A DNA stretch of 64,000 nucleotides from Cyanoderma ruficeps (taxonomy: Eukaryota > Chordata > Aves > Passeriformes > Timaliidae): NCBI GenBank assembly GCA_008694505.1, contig VZDJ01007753.1:19800044-19864043 (forward strand), read 5' to 3'. A program made the position numbers and the translations under genes. This document shows positions 45,477 through 58,200 of the stretch, piece after piece (within the stretch, counting starts at the first letter, position 1; every line of letters begins with the position of its first letter). The notes below the pieces were generated by a model that saw only the letters and a list, made by a program, of their open reading frames with translations, was not told the origin of the DNA and searched no databases.

Positions 45477-45519
45477 TTGCTCTGAGGATGTTCTCCTTGC
45501 TGCTGCACCTAGACTGGAC
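45477..45519 (-). CDS. GPHN: gephyrin exon, end of linker (residues 289-302)
   Basis: A 43-nt exon between acceptor CTCTCTGCAG and donor A|GTAAGTG. It starts in phase 0 and encodes VQSRCSSKENILRA plus the first base of the Ser303 codon. This is the Ser-rich end of the gephyrin linker just before the E domain; Ser303 and the nearby Ser305 are, from the literature as I recall it, kinase target sites that tune synaptic clustering. It is the most upstream GPHN exon in the window; no exon for the preceding linker segment was found up to 64000, so the upstream intron exceeds 18 kb. Confidence 0.96.
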
Positions 45520-48161
45520 CTGCAGAGAGAGCACAGAGTCTATGAGCTACAGAAGTTAACAAGAATGCAAAATACAGAGATAAAATGGGCAAGCTCCTGG
45601 GATCTAAGACAGAGGCTATACATATTTTCAGCAACATTCTTACATATTTGGCATGAGATAAGTATATTTAAGCAGAAGGGTAGTAGTTGATGGTCTGAAT
45701 CTGATACAAGCAATTTGATTCCACACCCCTCCCATAAAAAACAAGATGGCCTAAGAACAGTAAGAAAGAAAAATCAAAGAACAGTGCTTAAAATTACTTG
45801 TTAAGCATCAGTTTTCAACAGAAAATCCACATTTTCTTATACAGCTGTAATTACAGTAGCTCTGAATCTACTGTCCTGTTTGATGATTAGACAGAATAGT
45901 AACAAAAGTATATGACCTGATTTAAAATTATATTGCTGATATTTTCAGGTATTGAGAGTTTAAAATATTTAGTTTCAATTATGTTGATTCTGAAGACGTT
46001 TAATAAGAATTATTCATAATTGTATAAGCAATACACAACTGTATAAACGGCTCCTGGATGGAGCTGATAAATTTACTCTGCTCTTCCTATTTGGTTAAAA
46101 GAAATGCTGTCTTTGCTATGAATTTTGTAGTGGAATTATACTTTAAAAAGTAACTGTGTGAGAATGACATGGCTTCTCAACAAACCTTCCTTGATGCTTA
46201 GCTACCACTGTGCTATTCCAGATAGATTAGTCAGACTACAGGGAAATTGGACAATTTATATCGGTCTAATATTCTAGTAACACTAAATATTTACAGTTCT
46301 GTTTACCATGCAGATTTAAAAAAGAATTGTTTTTTTTAAAGAGTGTCAGCCCTGTAAACATAACACAGTTTAAATTCCATTTATAGGGAAGCATCATTTC
46401 TTGTTAATTCTTCTCAGGTTTGGAAAGATAGCATCATGTATAATAACCCTGAAGTTGCAAGTTTTCAGATGGACTACTAGCAGGCCAGATGACAGAACTG
46501 GCAGCACTTGAATAAAAAGCATTTTGTGTGGACAAAACCCCAGCTAAAGTAAACTTCACAGGAAGACAAACTGCTGAGATAGTAAGAACTGAATCCTTCT
46601 CTTTTTTACTTTATTGACAAAGGTATTTTAAATTTCAATGAGAATACTAATAAAGTAAACAAGTGTGCACATGTAGTGAAAGAAGTGGAATAGCACAGGT
46701 GATGCTGAGGGTGTAAATTCCCAGCAGAACATCTGTCTGCTGCAAAAGCAAAGGAGTGAATCCAGATTATCCTTCAGACCTCACTCTGGACCTGCAGTCA
46801 CAGAAAAACTGCCTAGAAAGTGAATATGTATGATGTAACAACTGATGAAGAATGATAAATCTCCAACCCCTCAAAAGCTGTCTTCAGAAAGGAACAACCA
46901 TTTGAGGATGAAACAAACTGTGCCCCAGCTTCTAAACCTCTTTCTTCTGTTCCACAGCAGCTTGCCCCAAATAGATAGTCACATAAAAAAAACTGGATTC
47001 TACAGCGCAACACAATCTACTTATTGTAATGGAATAACTTATGGAAAGTAATGTTGCAACTTAGAGTGGGTTATGGTGTCCTTCCCTGAAAAAAACTCTT
47101 GTTTAACAAAAACAAACAGAAAACCCCCAGACCCTCCCCCCTTCCCACCAAAAATACTATACAAGAAAACTGCAAACAAAATATTAATGATGCCCAAATT
47201 TGGCCCAGAGTTGTTTTACCAGATTTCAAAGGCATAAAATGAACTCTCTTTGGAAGAAGTAAATATTTACCTATAATTTACCGAAGGACAATTCTGGACC
47301 AAAAAGGTGGTATAATGGGAGGAAAGAAAACACAAAAGAAAGAGAAGCACAGTTTGTGAGGGAGAGAGAAGCAGGATGGATGTGGCAAGGCAGAAGATGG
47401 CATATGCAAAAGGAGACATGGGCCTATGTGTGTAAGACTACTGTTTAAAATGGAAGAGGCTCTCTTATTTCTCACTGAAAAACATGAAAAGAGAAAATGA
47501 GGAATGGACCTGCTGCAAAATAACCAAGCGATTCAGCAACTGTGGAATGAAATTAAGTGAGATAACACAGTCCTAAAGAAAAAGGCAAAAAACCAAAAAT
47601 ACAAAACACAAACATTTGAAACAATCTACTAAAAAGAACTAATTAAAATATGTGATCCAAAGGACACAGATAAAAGCTACTAGAGAAGGAGGAAAAATGT
47701 TAGCAGACAAAGACAGTGCTAAAGAAGTAAAATGGAAGTCAAGAGAGAGTCTTTCAACAAAGTGGAGGAACAGAAGGAGCCCAAACCCATAGCGCAAAGC
47801 AATGTTTGCGAATGGAAAACAGCTCCTTTGAGCAGTAATAGTTACTCTCGAGTTGTAGCCTCTATTCCTCCTCAGTTCATCTTTAAGCCCTTCCAACCTA
47901 TAGTGGAGCTAGTGTATGGACAAAAACAAGAGATTTATAATGAACAGAGCAGCTGAGATTTGCAGATCAAATCTTCTAATATAAAAAACGTGCTGACAAA
48001 GTTTTGCTCTTAAAATGTCCAAATGACAATGGCAACAAAAGACAGCTGGCTTCACATACAGCCTCTTACAGGTCATTTTTTTAATTCTGTGCACACAGAG
48101 GACTTCATATTTATTTTTTGATCTCTTACACCCAGCCTAAAGTTTCCATGTTATCACTCAC

Positions 48162-48239
48162 CTGATGGGCAACATATGCAGTATGAGAAATAATTTGCTT
48201 CCCACAAATTTTAAAAGCAGCTGTGGAAGAGGAATCCAT
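48162..48239 (-). CDS. possible alternative first coding exon upstream of GPHN residue 289
   Basis: An ATG at 48239-48237 (A at -3, G at +4) opens 26 codons, MDSSSTAAFKICGKQIISHT and six more, ending in phase 0 at a near-perfect donor CATCAG|GTGAGTG. The next GPHN exon (45519) starts in phase 0 with VQSRC, so joining them would give an in-frame N-terminus on a linker-plus-E-domain product. Alternatively an internal exon could start after TCTTCCACAG at 48220 (59 nt, phase 1 to 0), which would break frame between constitutive exons. No promoter was recognised. Coding status is inference only. Confidence 0.25.
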
Positions 48240-51200
48240 GATAATAAAATAAAAGGCTTGATCAGCTAGACTTGATCGTTTCCCAACCTATGCTCACAGC
48301 TGCAGAATACAAACCATGTTTTAACATAACTGACACCGAAATTAGTTATTACATAATACTTCTGTTTAATATGAATTGCACATTCTTATCCTAAATTTTA
48401 TTTTTAATCAAAACTCCCGTAAAATGATTTTGAATAAAACCCACCAGTTTCCTAACACATACAGTTTTGGCAGCAATGGAGCTTTTTAAAAATGGGGTCA
48501 TGTGCTTTAAGTGCCTTTAAAAATATTCATTATTTGTATGTTTTACTACTTCGTTATTTGTGACATTTACAAAAAATCTGTATTTTTTCACAACTATAGT
48601 TAACTGAGGAACCCATGCTACATTGCATATAGTCCCATGACTGACTAGGGAGAGTTGTTATTATTAGGAGAATTTACTATAATTCTTCTCATTCACAGGT
48701 AGTTAGAGAAATAACAACCTATGGCTGTCTTTTCTTTCACAGGGAAAGTATAGATTTATTGTTTGTCCATTCTACAGCCTCTTGGCTCACAATCTATCTT
48801 GGCAGAAGATACACTGGGCTACCAGCCAGTACCATTCCCCTGCATAGTTCAGACAGAATGTAACCAAACCCAAAGCATTCAGTTCACATTACTCTGTATT
48901 TTAAGCAAACTGGATTTTATGTTCTTGAAAATGTAACTTCATCATGCGGGAATGCAGAGTAAGCTTTCTCCCATAGGCTGAAGTAGTAAATAGAATGTGA
49001 AATAAAGTACTCAAAAATAAAAAAAGGAAATGGTTAAAATAAAGAGTCTTGCAGGAACTTCTGTCATGATTGCTCTGAAAAACAAAATCAGTGGCTGTAC
49101 TAAATTGGATTAATTTAAGTTTACATAATATGCTTTGCTGCAAATAAAAATCAGTCTAAATTTTTTTCCCAAGAAAAATAGAAAAAGACACAAAGAAAAG
49201 TTCATGCTACAAGTGAAAAATTCATGTGAAAAATAATGAAAAAAGAAAACAGAGAAACCCTTTAACACTCTACCATGACCGTTAGGAATTGTTAGAGAAA
49301 TTACTTACCTTTTTAAAGTCATAACAAGATTAGCACAGAGTATTAAGTCAGCTCTTCATTATGGCAGGTACAATTAAAAGCCATTGGTTATAATAAAACA
49401 AATTGCTAGACACGGATGAAGAGTTTCCAGCCCAATATGAAAAGCTAACTCTTACGGGAGTACATTTTAACTCAATATTACAACATGAAGAACAATTCAG
49501 AACAATGACACCAAAACATGAGTTACCACCAACAGAAAGAGCCCATTTCTCAGGAACACAGAGCCTGCAGGAGGCTGACCCATAACCTTTAGCACTTATG
49601 GGAAAGCACATTGCTCCACCCTGAGGAAAGCATGCAGAATGTGGAACCACCAGCAGAAACCCAAACATATGCAGACACAGGGCTAAGGTACAGCAGAGGG
49701 AATGAGTTTGCCAAGCTGTAATGAAGGAAGCAGGGTAAGCAAAGCACAGCAGCTGTTAACAATTTCAGAACTGTCTTCTCACTCCCCTGAACACCAGGCA
49801 GGCCTGTTGATGAGGTATTGCACCTACTGCACTTACTGCTGCTGAGAAAGTGCACAACTCAAGCAGCCTTTCCCTAAAACTTCAGCAGCTTTATGAAGAC
49901 AACGTATCTGCCACGACGTGGGAAAGGATGCTGCTGCTGCTGTTGTTCTGCATGTGATTTATTAGTAATTTCATGACCTGAGTTCTGTACAATATACACT
50001 GTGCACGTGCCATTTGAATGGTCTCTGAAATATTTGCCTGCTTTAAACAAATTTCAAATCACATGTGATCTGATTTATAACTGTAGGGGTTTGCACAACT
50101 TCTTCTGCCTAAAATACCTTCTATCCTCCAAGAGTGCAACATACATTATTCAGTGTCTCTAAATAAACCGGTAAGAGAAAACTAAAGCATGAATAACAAT
50201 GTTTCAAGCTGCTCTGATAATACTTAGAAAACTTGATTTTGGCATGTTATTCTAAGCAATATCCATAAGATTAATCTAGGAGCAAATAAAAAAATGCAAT
50301 GAAATACATATAGTTGATTTCATTAAAAAAACTGTGTGAAATCTGTCTTGAAGAGCAGAGAGAATAGCTTTGATTTAATTAATATGGAATATAAAACAAA
50401 GTTGTTAAAAAACATTCATAAGAATGGCTTGGATTGGAAAGAGACCAAAAAAAGTTCCAAAAAAAAAAAAAGTGCATCTGGAATTGTGTACTTCACAAAA
50501 CATTCAATAAAGTATGTGAGGATTAAAAAATCCTATTACAATATGCAATCTTCCAATTTCAGGAACCAATTCTTATTCAAACAACACTTTTACACTGAGC
50601 TGAACACAAAAGGTCTTAAGATACTGTTTTAAGGCCATCTGAATTAGGACTAAAGTCAGTTCAAAACAACAGAATAACTTTTTCTTATTATACTGAGGCC
50701 ACTTCTGAAATGGAAAGAAAAGTGAGCACAAGGAATTTGATAGCAGCAGACATTACTAATTAACACAATTTTTAAACAAGCACTACTGATGGTGGGATTC
50801 AGCTCACCAAAATTTAAATATGAACAATAAATAATGTGGTATTCCACACAAGAAATCACTCATTTAGAGTCAGTGTGAAGAAAGGAACAGAAAATTATTT
50901 GAAGCCAAAACCATTTTAGGTGCAGAGTTTTACAACTTATTAAGTCTTATGCTTGGTAGACTGGACACTGAACAAAAGCAAATTTTTAATCTTGAATATG
51001 TCACTGTCTTCATCCGTATATTACTGAGCTCTCTTTTCTGAGTTTTTTTCTAATCACCTACACTTTACATACAGATTTATTGTATATTGACAATTGTTTC
51101 CCAGTAGACTATGAACACACATATGGAATTCTGTGGTCAGATTGTGGTTCATCCTAACTACTATTCAAACAGGACAGTGGAAGTGGATTGATGATTACAC

Positions 51201-52520
51201 TGTAGAAACATAAGGACTGAAGTGATTCCTTTTATAGGAGTAGTATTAAAAAAAATATATTATCCAATATTTCAAACAACATAGAATGAAAAGGCAAAGG
51301 GCAGTTTTCTTAGATTAGTCACCTCTCAACAGAAATTGACAATATCCTGGAGAGGTAAAATCAACACATTTATTTATCCTAGAAGAGGATTCAAAGAAAT
51401 CTTACATGCCAACTAAAATTGCAAGCTGAACACTTCATGAGAAAACAGGAAGAACTGTGATATATACAGCAAAAAAAAGGAGACAAAATAGCAAACCACA
51501 GTAAGTTAACAGGAAAGCCAACTTGCTTCTACAAACTGGCGGCATAGGCTTCGTAGTTGAGAATTAAAAGAAGTGAAGAGGGATTTCTTCTCTTCAGAGT
51601 AGTTTTAATGGAATGTTTACCTTTGTATAAAAATAAAAGAACTGCATTTTGTGTTCTTAGGAGGGGGCACAGCATACAGATACTGCAGTATGAGTAACAC
51701 TAAAAGATGGCACGTTTCAGTGATATTTTAGGGGTGGTTCAGAGCTTATTCAAGACCATACTGCTTTTTGTTCAGAGAAGCTGCATTAATTATAATACCC
51801 AAATATATGAAGAGATCATGTGTCTTGTATAAGCTAAGGCCCATATTAAATCAAGTAATAAACAAATTTGTGCACAAACTCCAACAGGTATTTCTAACCT
51901 GTGCTATCAGAATTCAAGTGGGATTTGTAAGACACAAAAAATCTCCAGAAACACTACACCCGAAAAAATAAAATGTTCTACTACTTGTGTTACTAACTGT
52001 GAACAAGATATTTTATTTGTTTGAATGAAAATCTTGAACATTCTCCCAGTGCCCTGGAAATAGTCTCCAGTTTGAGAAGTAGATATTGTAAACAAAGGCA
52101 GAAGAAATAAGCCGTATTTCCTAAGTGGTACAAGGGCAAAAAATTCCTGTTATCCTTTTTGTTTACCACAGAAATGGTATTTACTTGCCTATTCTCATAT
52201 AATTTCACACCCTGGCAATTTGACTGACAAACCACTTAGCCTTATGAGTATGCATTAGATGTCTGATTTATATCCTATTTGACCAGCATTAGGACTTTTT
52301 TAACTCCTTGTGCCAGATTAACCAACTTTTTAAGCTGTTTTCAATCAGATACATGAGTGATGCATAGAAATTCTTGTCTTCAAGCACATCATAAATGATT
52401 CTCTAACCCTTGATTAGTATGGTTGACATTTTAAAAAGCTTCATTTCTATTACAAGTATTTTGTTTTTCAACAGCCAATTTCAATGCTGCATTAGAACAG
52501 TGAAATATTTACATTACTGC

Positions 52521-52537
52521 AAAAAAAAAAAAAAAAA
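52521..52537 (+). repeat. A17 homopolymer
   Basis: A plain poly(A) run in the intron upstream of GPHN residue 289; no retrocopy is recognised upstream. Confidence 0.9.
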
Positions 52538-53080
52538 GGAATTAATTTTATTGAATTCCATGGTCCTGAAAATAAAATTTTTAAATAAATCTTTTATTCA
52601 AATGTAGTCATGTAAAATTGGCAAGTTTAAGGGAAACAACAACCACATTTAGGACAGATCAATGTTATGTGGGCAACTCATTTTCCTTTTGACATGAAGG
52701 TATCATAATTTCCTCATATTTATTTTCAGTAGGGTTTCTGCATAAAACAAATCATTTTGTCTCCCTGCTCAAAGACTATTTTCATGTTTTACTTACTAAA
52801 CATTATTCAAACTCTGCTAAATGGGTAATTATTTAATTCTTTATAGATTTCTCTGCTTGGCCTGGTTCTACTAAACAAAGCCTTGTAATACACATGAAGG
52901 AATTTATTTTTGTAAAATCTTTGTGAAGCAGAGGGATGACTTGATTTTAGAAATGGGAAACAGACCCAGAGACATGTAGACTAAATTTAACCTGACATGC
53001 CTACAGTCAAATTGCAGAGATTAGATCCTCAGTTGCCGTTTATTTCAACTGCATTTGGAATTCCCAGTATATAATCACAG

Positions 53081-53680
53081 AATGGTTTGCACTGGAAAGG
53101 ACCTTAAAGGTTATCAATCCAGTTCCAACCCCCTACCATGGGTAGGGACACCCTCCAGTAGACCAGGTTGCCCAGAGCCTCATCCTGTTTTGAACACTCC
53201 TAGGGATGGGCCAACTTTTCTGGACAACTGGTTCCAGTGCCTCACTAACCTCAACATCTAACATGAACCTGCCCTCTTTCAGCCTAAAGCCATTTTCCCT
53301 CATCCTATCACTACATGCCCTTGTAAAAAGTCTCTTTTCAGCTTTCTTGTAGCCCCCTTTAGGTACTGGAAGGCTGCAAAGCTCTTTCTGGAGCCTTCTG
53401 TTCTTCAGGCTGAACAGCCCCAACTCTTTCAGCCTGTCTTCACAGGAGAGGTGCTCCAGCCATGGAATCACCTCATGGCCCTCCTCTGGACTCACTGCAG
53501 CGGGTCCATGTCCTTCCTGTGCTGGCACCCAGAGCTGGATGCAGCACTGCAGGTGGGGTCTCAGCAGAGCAGAGGGGCAGAATCCCCTCTCTGGACCTGC
53601 TGCCTGCTTTGGATGCAGCCCTGGACACGTTTGGCTCCCTGGGCTGGGAGTGCACATCATGCAGCTGTGGCATGATGTGA
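53081..53680 (-). mobile_element. CR1 LINE, about 600 bp of 3' end, minus strand
   Basis: The plus strand starts AATCACAGAATGGTTTG, the complement of the avian CR1 terminus, followed by the usual GTCCAACCC-type 3' UTR and ORF2 end. The minus-strand frame (53133-53687) includes LKELGLFSLKNRRLQKELCS and RMRENGFRLKEGRFMLD. It is GC-rich against its surroundings. The 5' truncation point is near 53680. Confidence 0.9.
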
Positions 53681-54583
53681 AAATCACAGAATATGCGTCT
53701 CAAAAAGGACACAGAGAAAATGAATGGTCCTGAAAGTGGCGGAAGAAGTTTTTCCAGCAACAAAAACTGAGTCACCTCTAATATGGAGACAGAAAATGTG
53801 ACAGAGGCTTCCTGGGCACCCATTCACGCCTTCCTGCTATGGAACCATGCTTGCTGTTCCAGAAACAGCAGAGATGGAGCTGCCATTCACCATACCTGCT
53901 ACTTCTGGGAAACACAATTAAGCTCTCTTAATATGTAGTTATTGTCAATATCCGAATAAACATTGGTAGGGAATTGGCAGAGGCATGCCTGGAATTTCTA
54001 GTATTACTGCTTCTGCTCCGACCTGCTTCTAGGCCTATGGCCTCCATCCCTTTGATCTAAGGTCTGTGGAGTGAAACAGCATCTCTCCACTAAAGTTTGA
54101 ATGGATCTGACACAAATTTATAGGCTACCAAAGCTTACAATTCCCATTTCATGCTTACAATCTGATCTTCCTGGAAGCTGACCACACAGGTAACATTCCT
54201 TGCATTTCTATGTTAAAGGAACATGAACGCACGTAAACAGGAACAAAACAATCAAAACTCAAACTCTGTTCTGTAATTTTGTGGCTTCAAAAGCCACCAA
54301 TCCAATGAGCAGTGAACCTTAAGGTCCAAAGAGTCAGCAAAAGCCACCACCCTATTTCTTTTATATTTTTAAAGCATTTTTGAAGTTGAATTTCACCTTT
54401 TTCTTGTTGGTGTTTACCAGAAAGTTTGGTTGGAGATTTTTATAGTTATCACTCTCAAGTGAATGGTTGGACTACATTTTAAACTACATGAGCAGGAACA
54501 AAACATGTTTCCTCATGTAGTATGATCATAATTTCAGCACTAGCACAACTTCGAAGAAGTTGATTTTAGTTAAGCTTAATATT

Positions 54584-54589
54584 TTTATT
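54584..54589 (-). terminator. candidate poly(A) signal for the nested gene
   Basis: AATAAA on the minus strand, about 510 bases past the proposed stop codon. AATAAA is common by chance in sequence this AT-rich, so this is only positional support. Confidence 0.15.
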
Positions 54590-55100
54590 TGAGCTAGGAA
54601 GATTAAATTTGAAGGGCTTCAAGTAGAAGAGCCAAAACTAGTACAAACAGGTAACAATAATCTTATATCTACTGTGTATTATAGTCTATCATGTATATAA
54701 TATTAAGTCAAAACCTCAGACTTATACACTTTAAAATATAAAAATAAATGAAGCTCTTTAAATTTTAAGATTCAAACTAGAGAGGAACAACTGTAAGAAA
54801 AATAAATCTTCATTCCATGAATCCATCTGAGTAGTAAATATCAGACAGTGAACTTACTGTATTAAGAACTAGATTTCTGCCTTTGAGCTGAGACAGAAAC
54901 ACAGACTATATTCCTCTGAGGAGAATCCTTAAAGTGGAATCAGAATGGTCATGGATGAACAACATGAAGATTTCAGAGTGTTCATAGGCTATAGAAAGGA
55001 AAGGCTGGAACTGAACAAATGTTGCACTAAAAACTACTGTTAGACCCAAGTTAGAAATTATTTTTGAAAGTAACCAGAAAAGGAAATGAAGAAAGAGGAT

Positions 55101-55235
55101 TTATATTTCAGATTTTGCTTTGAGGATCAAAGGCTCAACAGGTAAGATTCCTTTAGTGCTCTCTTGAATTTGGTAGTCTGAATTGCAAGGTTCAGCACAA
55201 CAGCAATCACCAGGCTCTCCACAGCAATTATGCAC
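55101..55235 (-). CDS. terminal Cys-rich exon of the nested gene
   Basis: After acceptor GTGTTCTCAG, 44 codons in phase 0 run to TAA at 55103-55101: VHNCCGEPGDCCCAEPCNSD, YQIQESTKGILPVEPLILKA, KSEI. Six cysteines lie within the first 17 residues (a CC, a CCC and a single C), which could bind metal or be lipidated, but no known motif is recognised. The phase agrees with the donor at 59180 directly or through the 12-nt microexon. A possible AATAAA lies about 0.5 kb downstream. Confidence 0.5.
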   Translation of the reverse strand: MHNCCGEPGDCCCAEPCNSDYQIQESTKGILPVEPLILKAKSEI

Positions 55236-58200
55236 CTGAGAACACATTACTAATTTGGCTGGGCTTGTAGCAGCATTGAATTTTAGAAACTCCAGGATGA
55301 GAAAGAGAAATATAAAATACTTTGAAAATGGACATTCATTCTGACCTCCAGTTCTTAAAAAAAATCTTTATGGCAATAAAGCTTAAAAAAAAGTTGCTTC
55401 CATGTTAAAAGTGGCATTTGAAAAATGAGAAAAACTTAGGGAGCACTCTTAGGAACCCACTGACATTTGAGCTGTGCATTACTGATACTGACACTGCTGT
55501 GAATATCCAACTTGATTTCCATGTATTTAAACAGAGTACCGACTAGAGAAACATGTAAATTAAATCACATACATGGCATTTTACATCAGTGATTACTCCA
55601 AAAGCTTTAACAGCAGTAGAAGCTTTCCTCTACTTTCATTCATTGCTATTTCAGACTCACTTTTTATAAATTCTATCACTAAAGCTGACGCTTCACAGTT
55701 AGATTGCTTTGGGAGCTGGAGCTAGATAATAGTTGCACTAAGTGTTATTACTAGTGTAACACAATGCAAAATACTGTCTGGCTTCTCAAACAAGCTGATT
55801 TAAGTAGTAAGAAAATAAATTCTGAACACTGTATACTGGTGAGCAGCCTAATACTGGATTTAAAAAGAAAACAGTGGTTGTCTAGGAAAAAACCCTCACA
55901 TTTATATCTAATCAAGCCAATTTTATTCCCATACAGTTGAAGGCATGGTACAGCACAAAAAATTGGGAAAAAAACCCTTTGGTTCAATGGATGTCTTTAC
56001 AGTGAAATAATGTCAAGATTGAGTTTGGAAAATGCAAAGGAGTCTATGCTACAATCAAACAAAATGAAAATGACATTGATGGCTCTTTGGCTTGACCTAA
56101 TTTGCTTCATAAAGGATTGCACATCTCTACCGTAAGGCAAGGTGAAATATCTTCCTACTTTGTGGTACAAGAATCAAGGGGGAAGAATACTTAAAAATTG
56201 AAACATAAAAATTTGTCTTGAAACAAAAAGTAGGGAATTTTAAATTCCAGATGGGGAAGGACAGAAATTATTTATTTGCTCTTTCTCTGATAGATGTGGA
56301 CCTGGAAAGTATTTTACCATAATGAAAATCAATAAAAGTATTACAATTTTGTTAAGTTGTAAAGACAAGGTTTAAATCAAAATCTGTAACATGAAACGAG
56401 ATGCTGTTCAAAACTTCATCTTTTACCACTCTCCCAAATGTTAAATAGTTTTTTAAAAAATTAACTTAGTGTTTGAATTGAACTTATTAGCACAAAATAA
56501 AAGTGCAAAACATTAATATGATGGGATAATTTTGTTTGGCAGAATTCAAAAGCCAAGTACCATGCACAGAGAAGCTGTAGGTTTAAGTAGTATTTTGCTT
56601 CTATTTTGAATGTGTGAACTAATAATGAATCTAATTTGAGATTCAGCAATGGGTGAATAAAGATAAATAGTATCTAAAGTACAAATAGAGCAACATTTAT
56701 TAGAGAATTAAAAAAATTATCTAAGATGTCATTAATCAGTCATTAATGTATTTTATCAGATTATTGCAATAACACGCTGTCCTTCCTGATGTAACTTCGA
56801 AATTTCGCCATACTCTATTCCCATATGACAGAGAGAATGCTAGAGATGTTTTGTAATCCTAAATGAATCTTAATACCATGAATGAAGACAGCACTAGGAA
56901 AACTATTTTCTATGAATAAGCAAGATCACTGCTTTTTCATAACTGTTTGCATTTTAATGCGCACCGAGGAAATCGTGTTTCTCTAAAATAAGAATTTTAA
57001 TTAAATCATTTTTCTTTAGTGTAGAGTACGGTGGTACAACTAGCAAATCAAAATGCAATCCTTTAAATGGCAGTTGCCAAACAGAAAGCTCTGAGTTGTT
57101 TCTCATGTTCGAAAGAGAAATACCTATAAATTCTGATTTTATTTAAAAACTCATGGTTCTATTTGCAACTGCAAAAAAAATCAAAACCACAGAAAACCAG
57201 GACTAGATTGTGCCAACATAGTTGGACAACCCCCAAATGATTATTGGATCATTATTGGCTCTATTGTATTAATTTATTTATTGGAAAAACATTATTTCAA
57301 ATTTGAAAGAGCATCTCTACAAAGTATGTGGCATTCATAAGGCAGCAAGATAGGGAATCTGAATTTAATGCAGAAATTTCTGTTCAATGGCTCAGTATAT
57401 TTTTGTATGTCAGATGTAATGAACCAAGTTCTCCATCTGCTGGACTTCTAAATGAAATCAGAGAAAAGAACATGGGAACTGCTTATATTTACTCAATTTG
57501 GGCTATGTAGAGCAGATTTAAAACAGATTTCAACAGGGAATTTAGCATCCTGTACCTAAAAGTGAATTGAGGCTCTATGCTAGTAGTAAACATCTAAAAG
57601 CCAGAGTTACAGTTCCTGGTCTTTCAGCATTGCCTTCTATTCAAACTAGTCTAAGCAGAAGGAGAACCAGTCTCTTACCTGGTTTTCATTCTGAAAAACA
57701 AGATTCAGTTATTTAAAAAATTTTGTAATGTACACTATATAAAATATTTTAAGTCACAGCATTAAAAATCTTCATGCAGTCTTTGAATGGTCTTCGGAAG
57801 TAAACTACCTATTGCAGGAAATAGTATTTCCTCTTATTCTCTGAATACTGCTCCTTAATTCCCTGTACTGGCGACTCTCAATAAGATAATACAGGTCTCT
57901 GCTGCAATATTAACAATGTTAAATATACAATTAAATCAGTAGGCAGCCAATACATTTTCCAAACCTATCTTTACAGAAATAATATTCTTTGTGGGAGAGA
58001 GAACTAACAAATTATTTTGCAGATCTTTCACAATAAAATACATGTTCTAACCCCTCAATGAGGCTAAATAAAACACATGACAAGCTATGGACCTGTCTTC
58101 CTCTTTGAAAAGCTTTATTTTTGGGGAAGCAGGAAGTAGCACTGCAATAAACATTTTGATGCTACTATCCTTCCAACCAGCAGATCAATAGGTTTCCTTC

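Larger units (their letters stand above)
45520..55100 (-). other. GPHN upstream intron, proximal part
   Basis: About 9.6 kb without a constitutive gephyrin exon. It holds the possible alternative first exon (48162-48239), a CR1 (53081-53680) and a poly(A) run. A donor-like AAAAAG|GTAAGTAA at 49311 has stops in all upstream frames. Confidence 0.75.

Noticed and set aside
49311..49345. Donor-like AAAAAG|GTAAGTAA on the minus strand
   Set aside because: Stops in all three frames just upstream and no acceptor; not drawn as an exon.
53133..53823. Several long open frames on both strands
   Set aside because: All lie in the CR1 at 53081-53680 or are its antisense shadows.
55110..55140. Plus-strand 30-nt exon-like segment (ATATTTCAG ... 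AACAG|GTAAGA)
   Set aside because: It is the complement of the minus-strand terminal exon, which has a longer open frame, phase agreement and a stop; the plus-strand segment has no partner exons.
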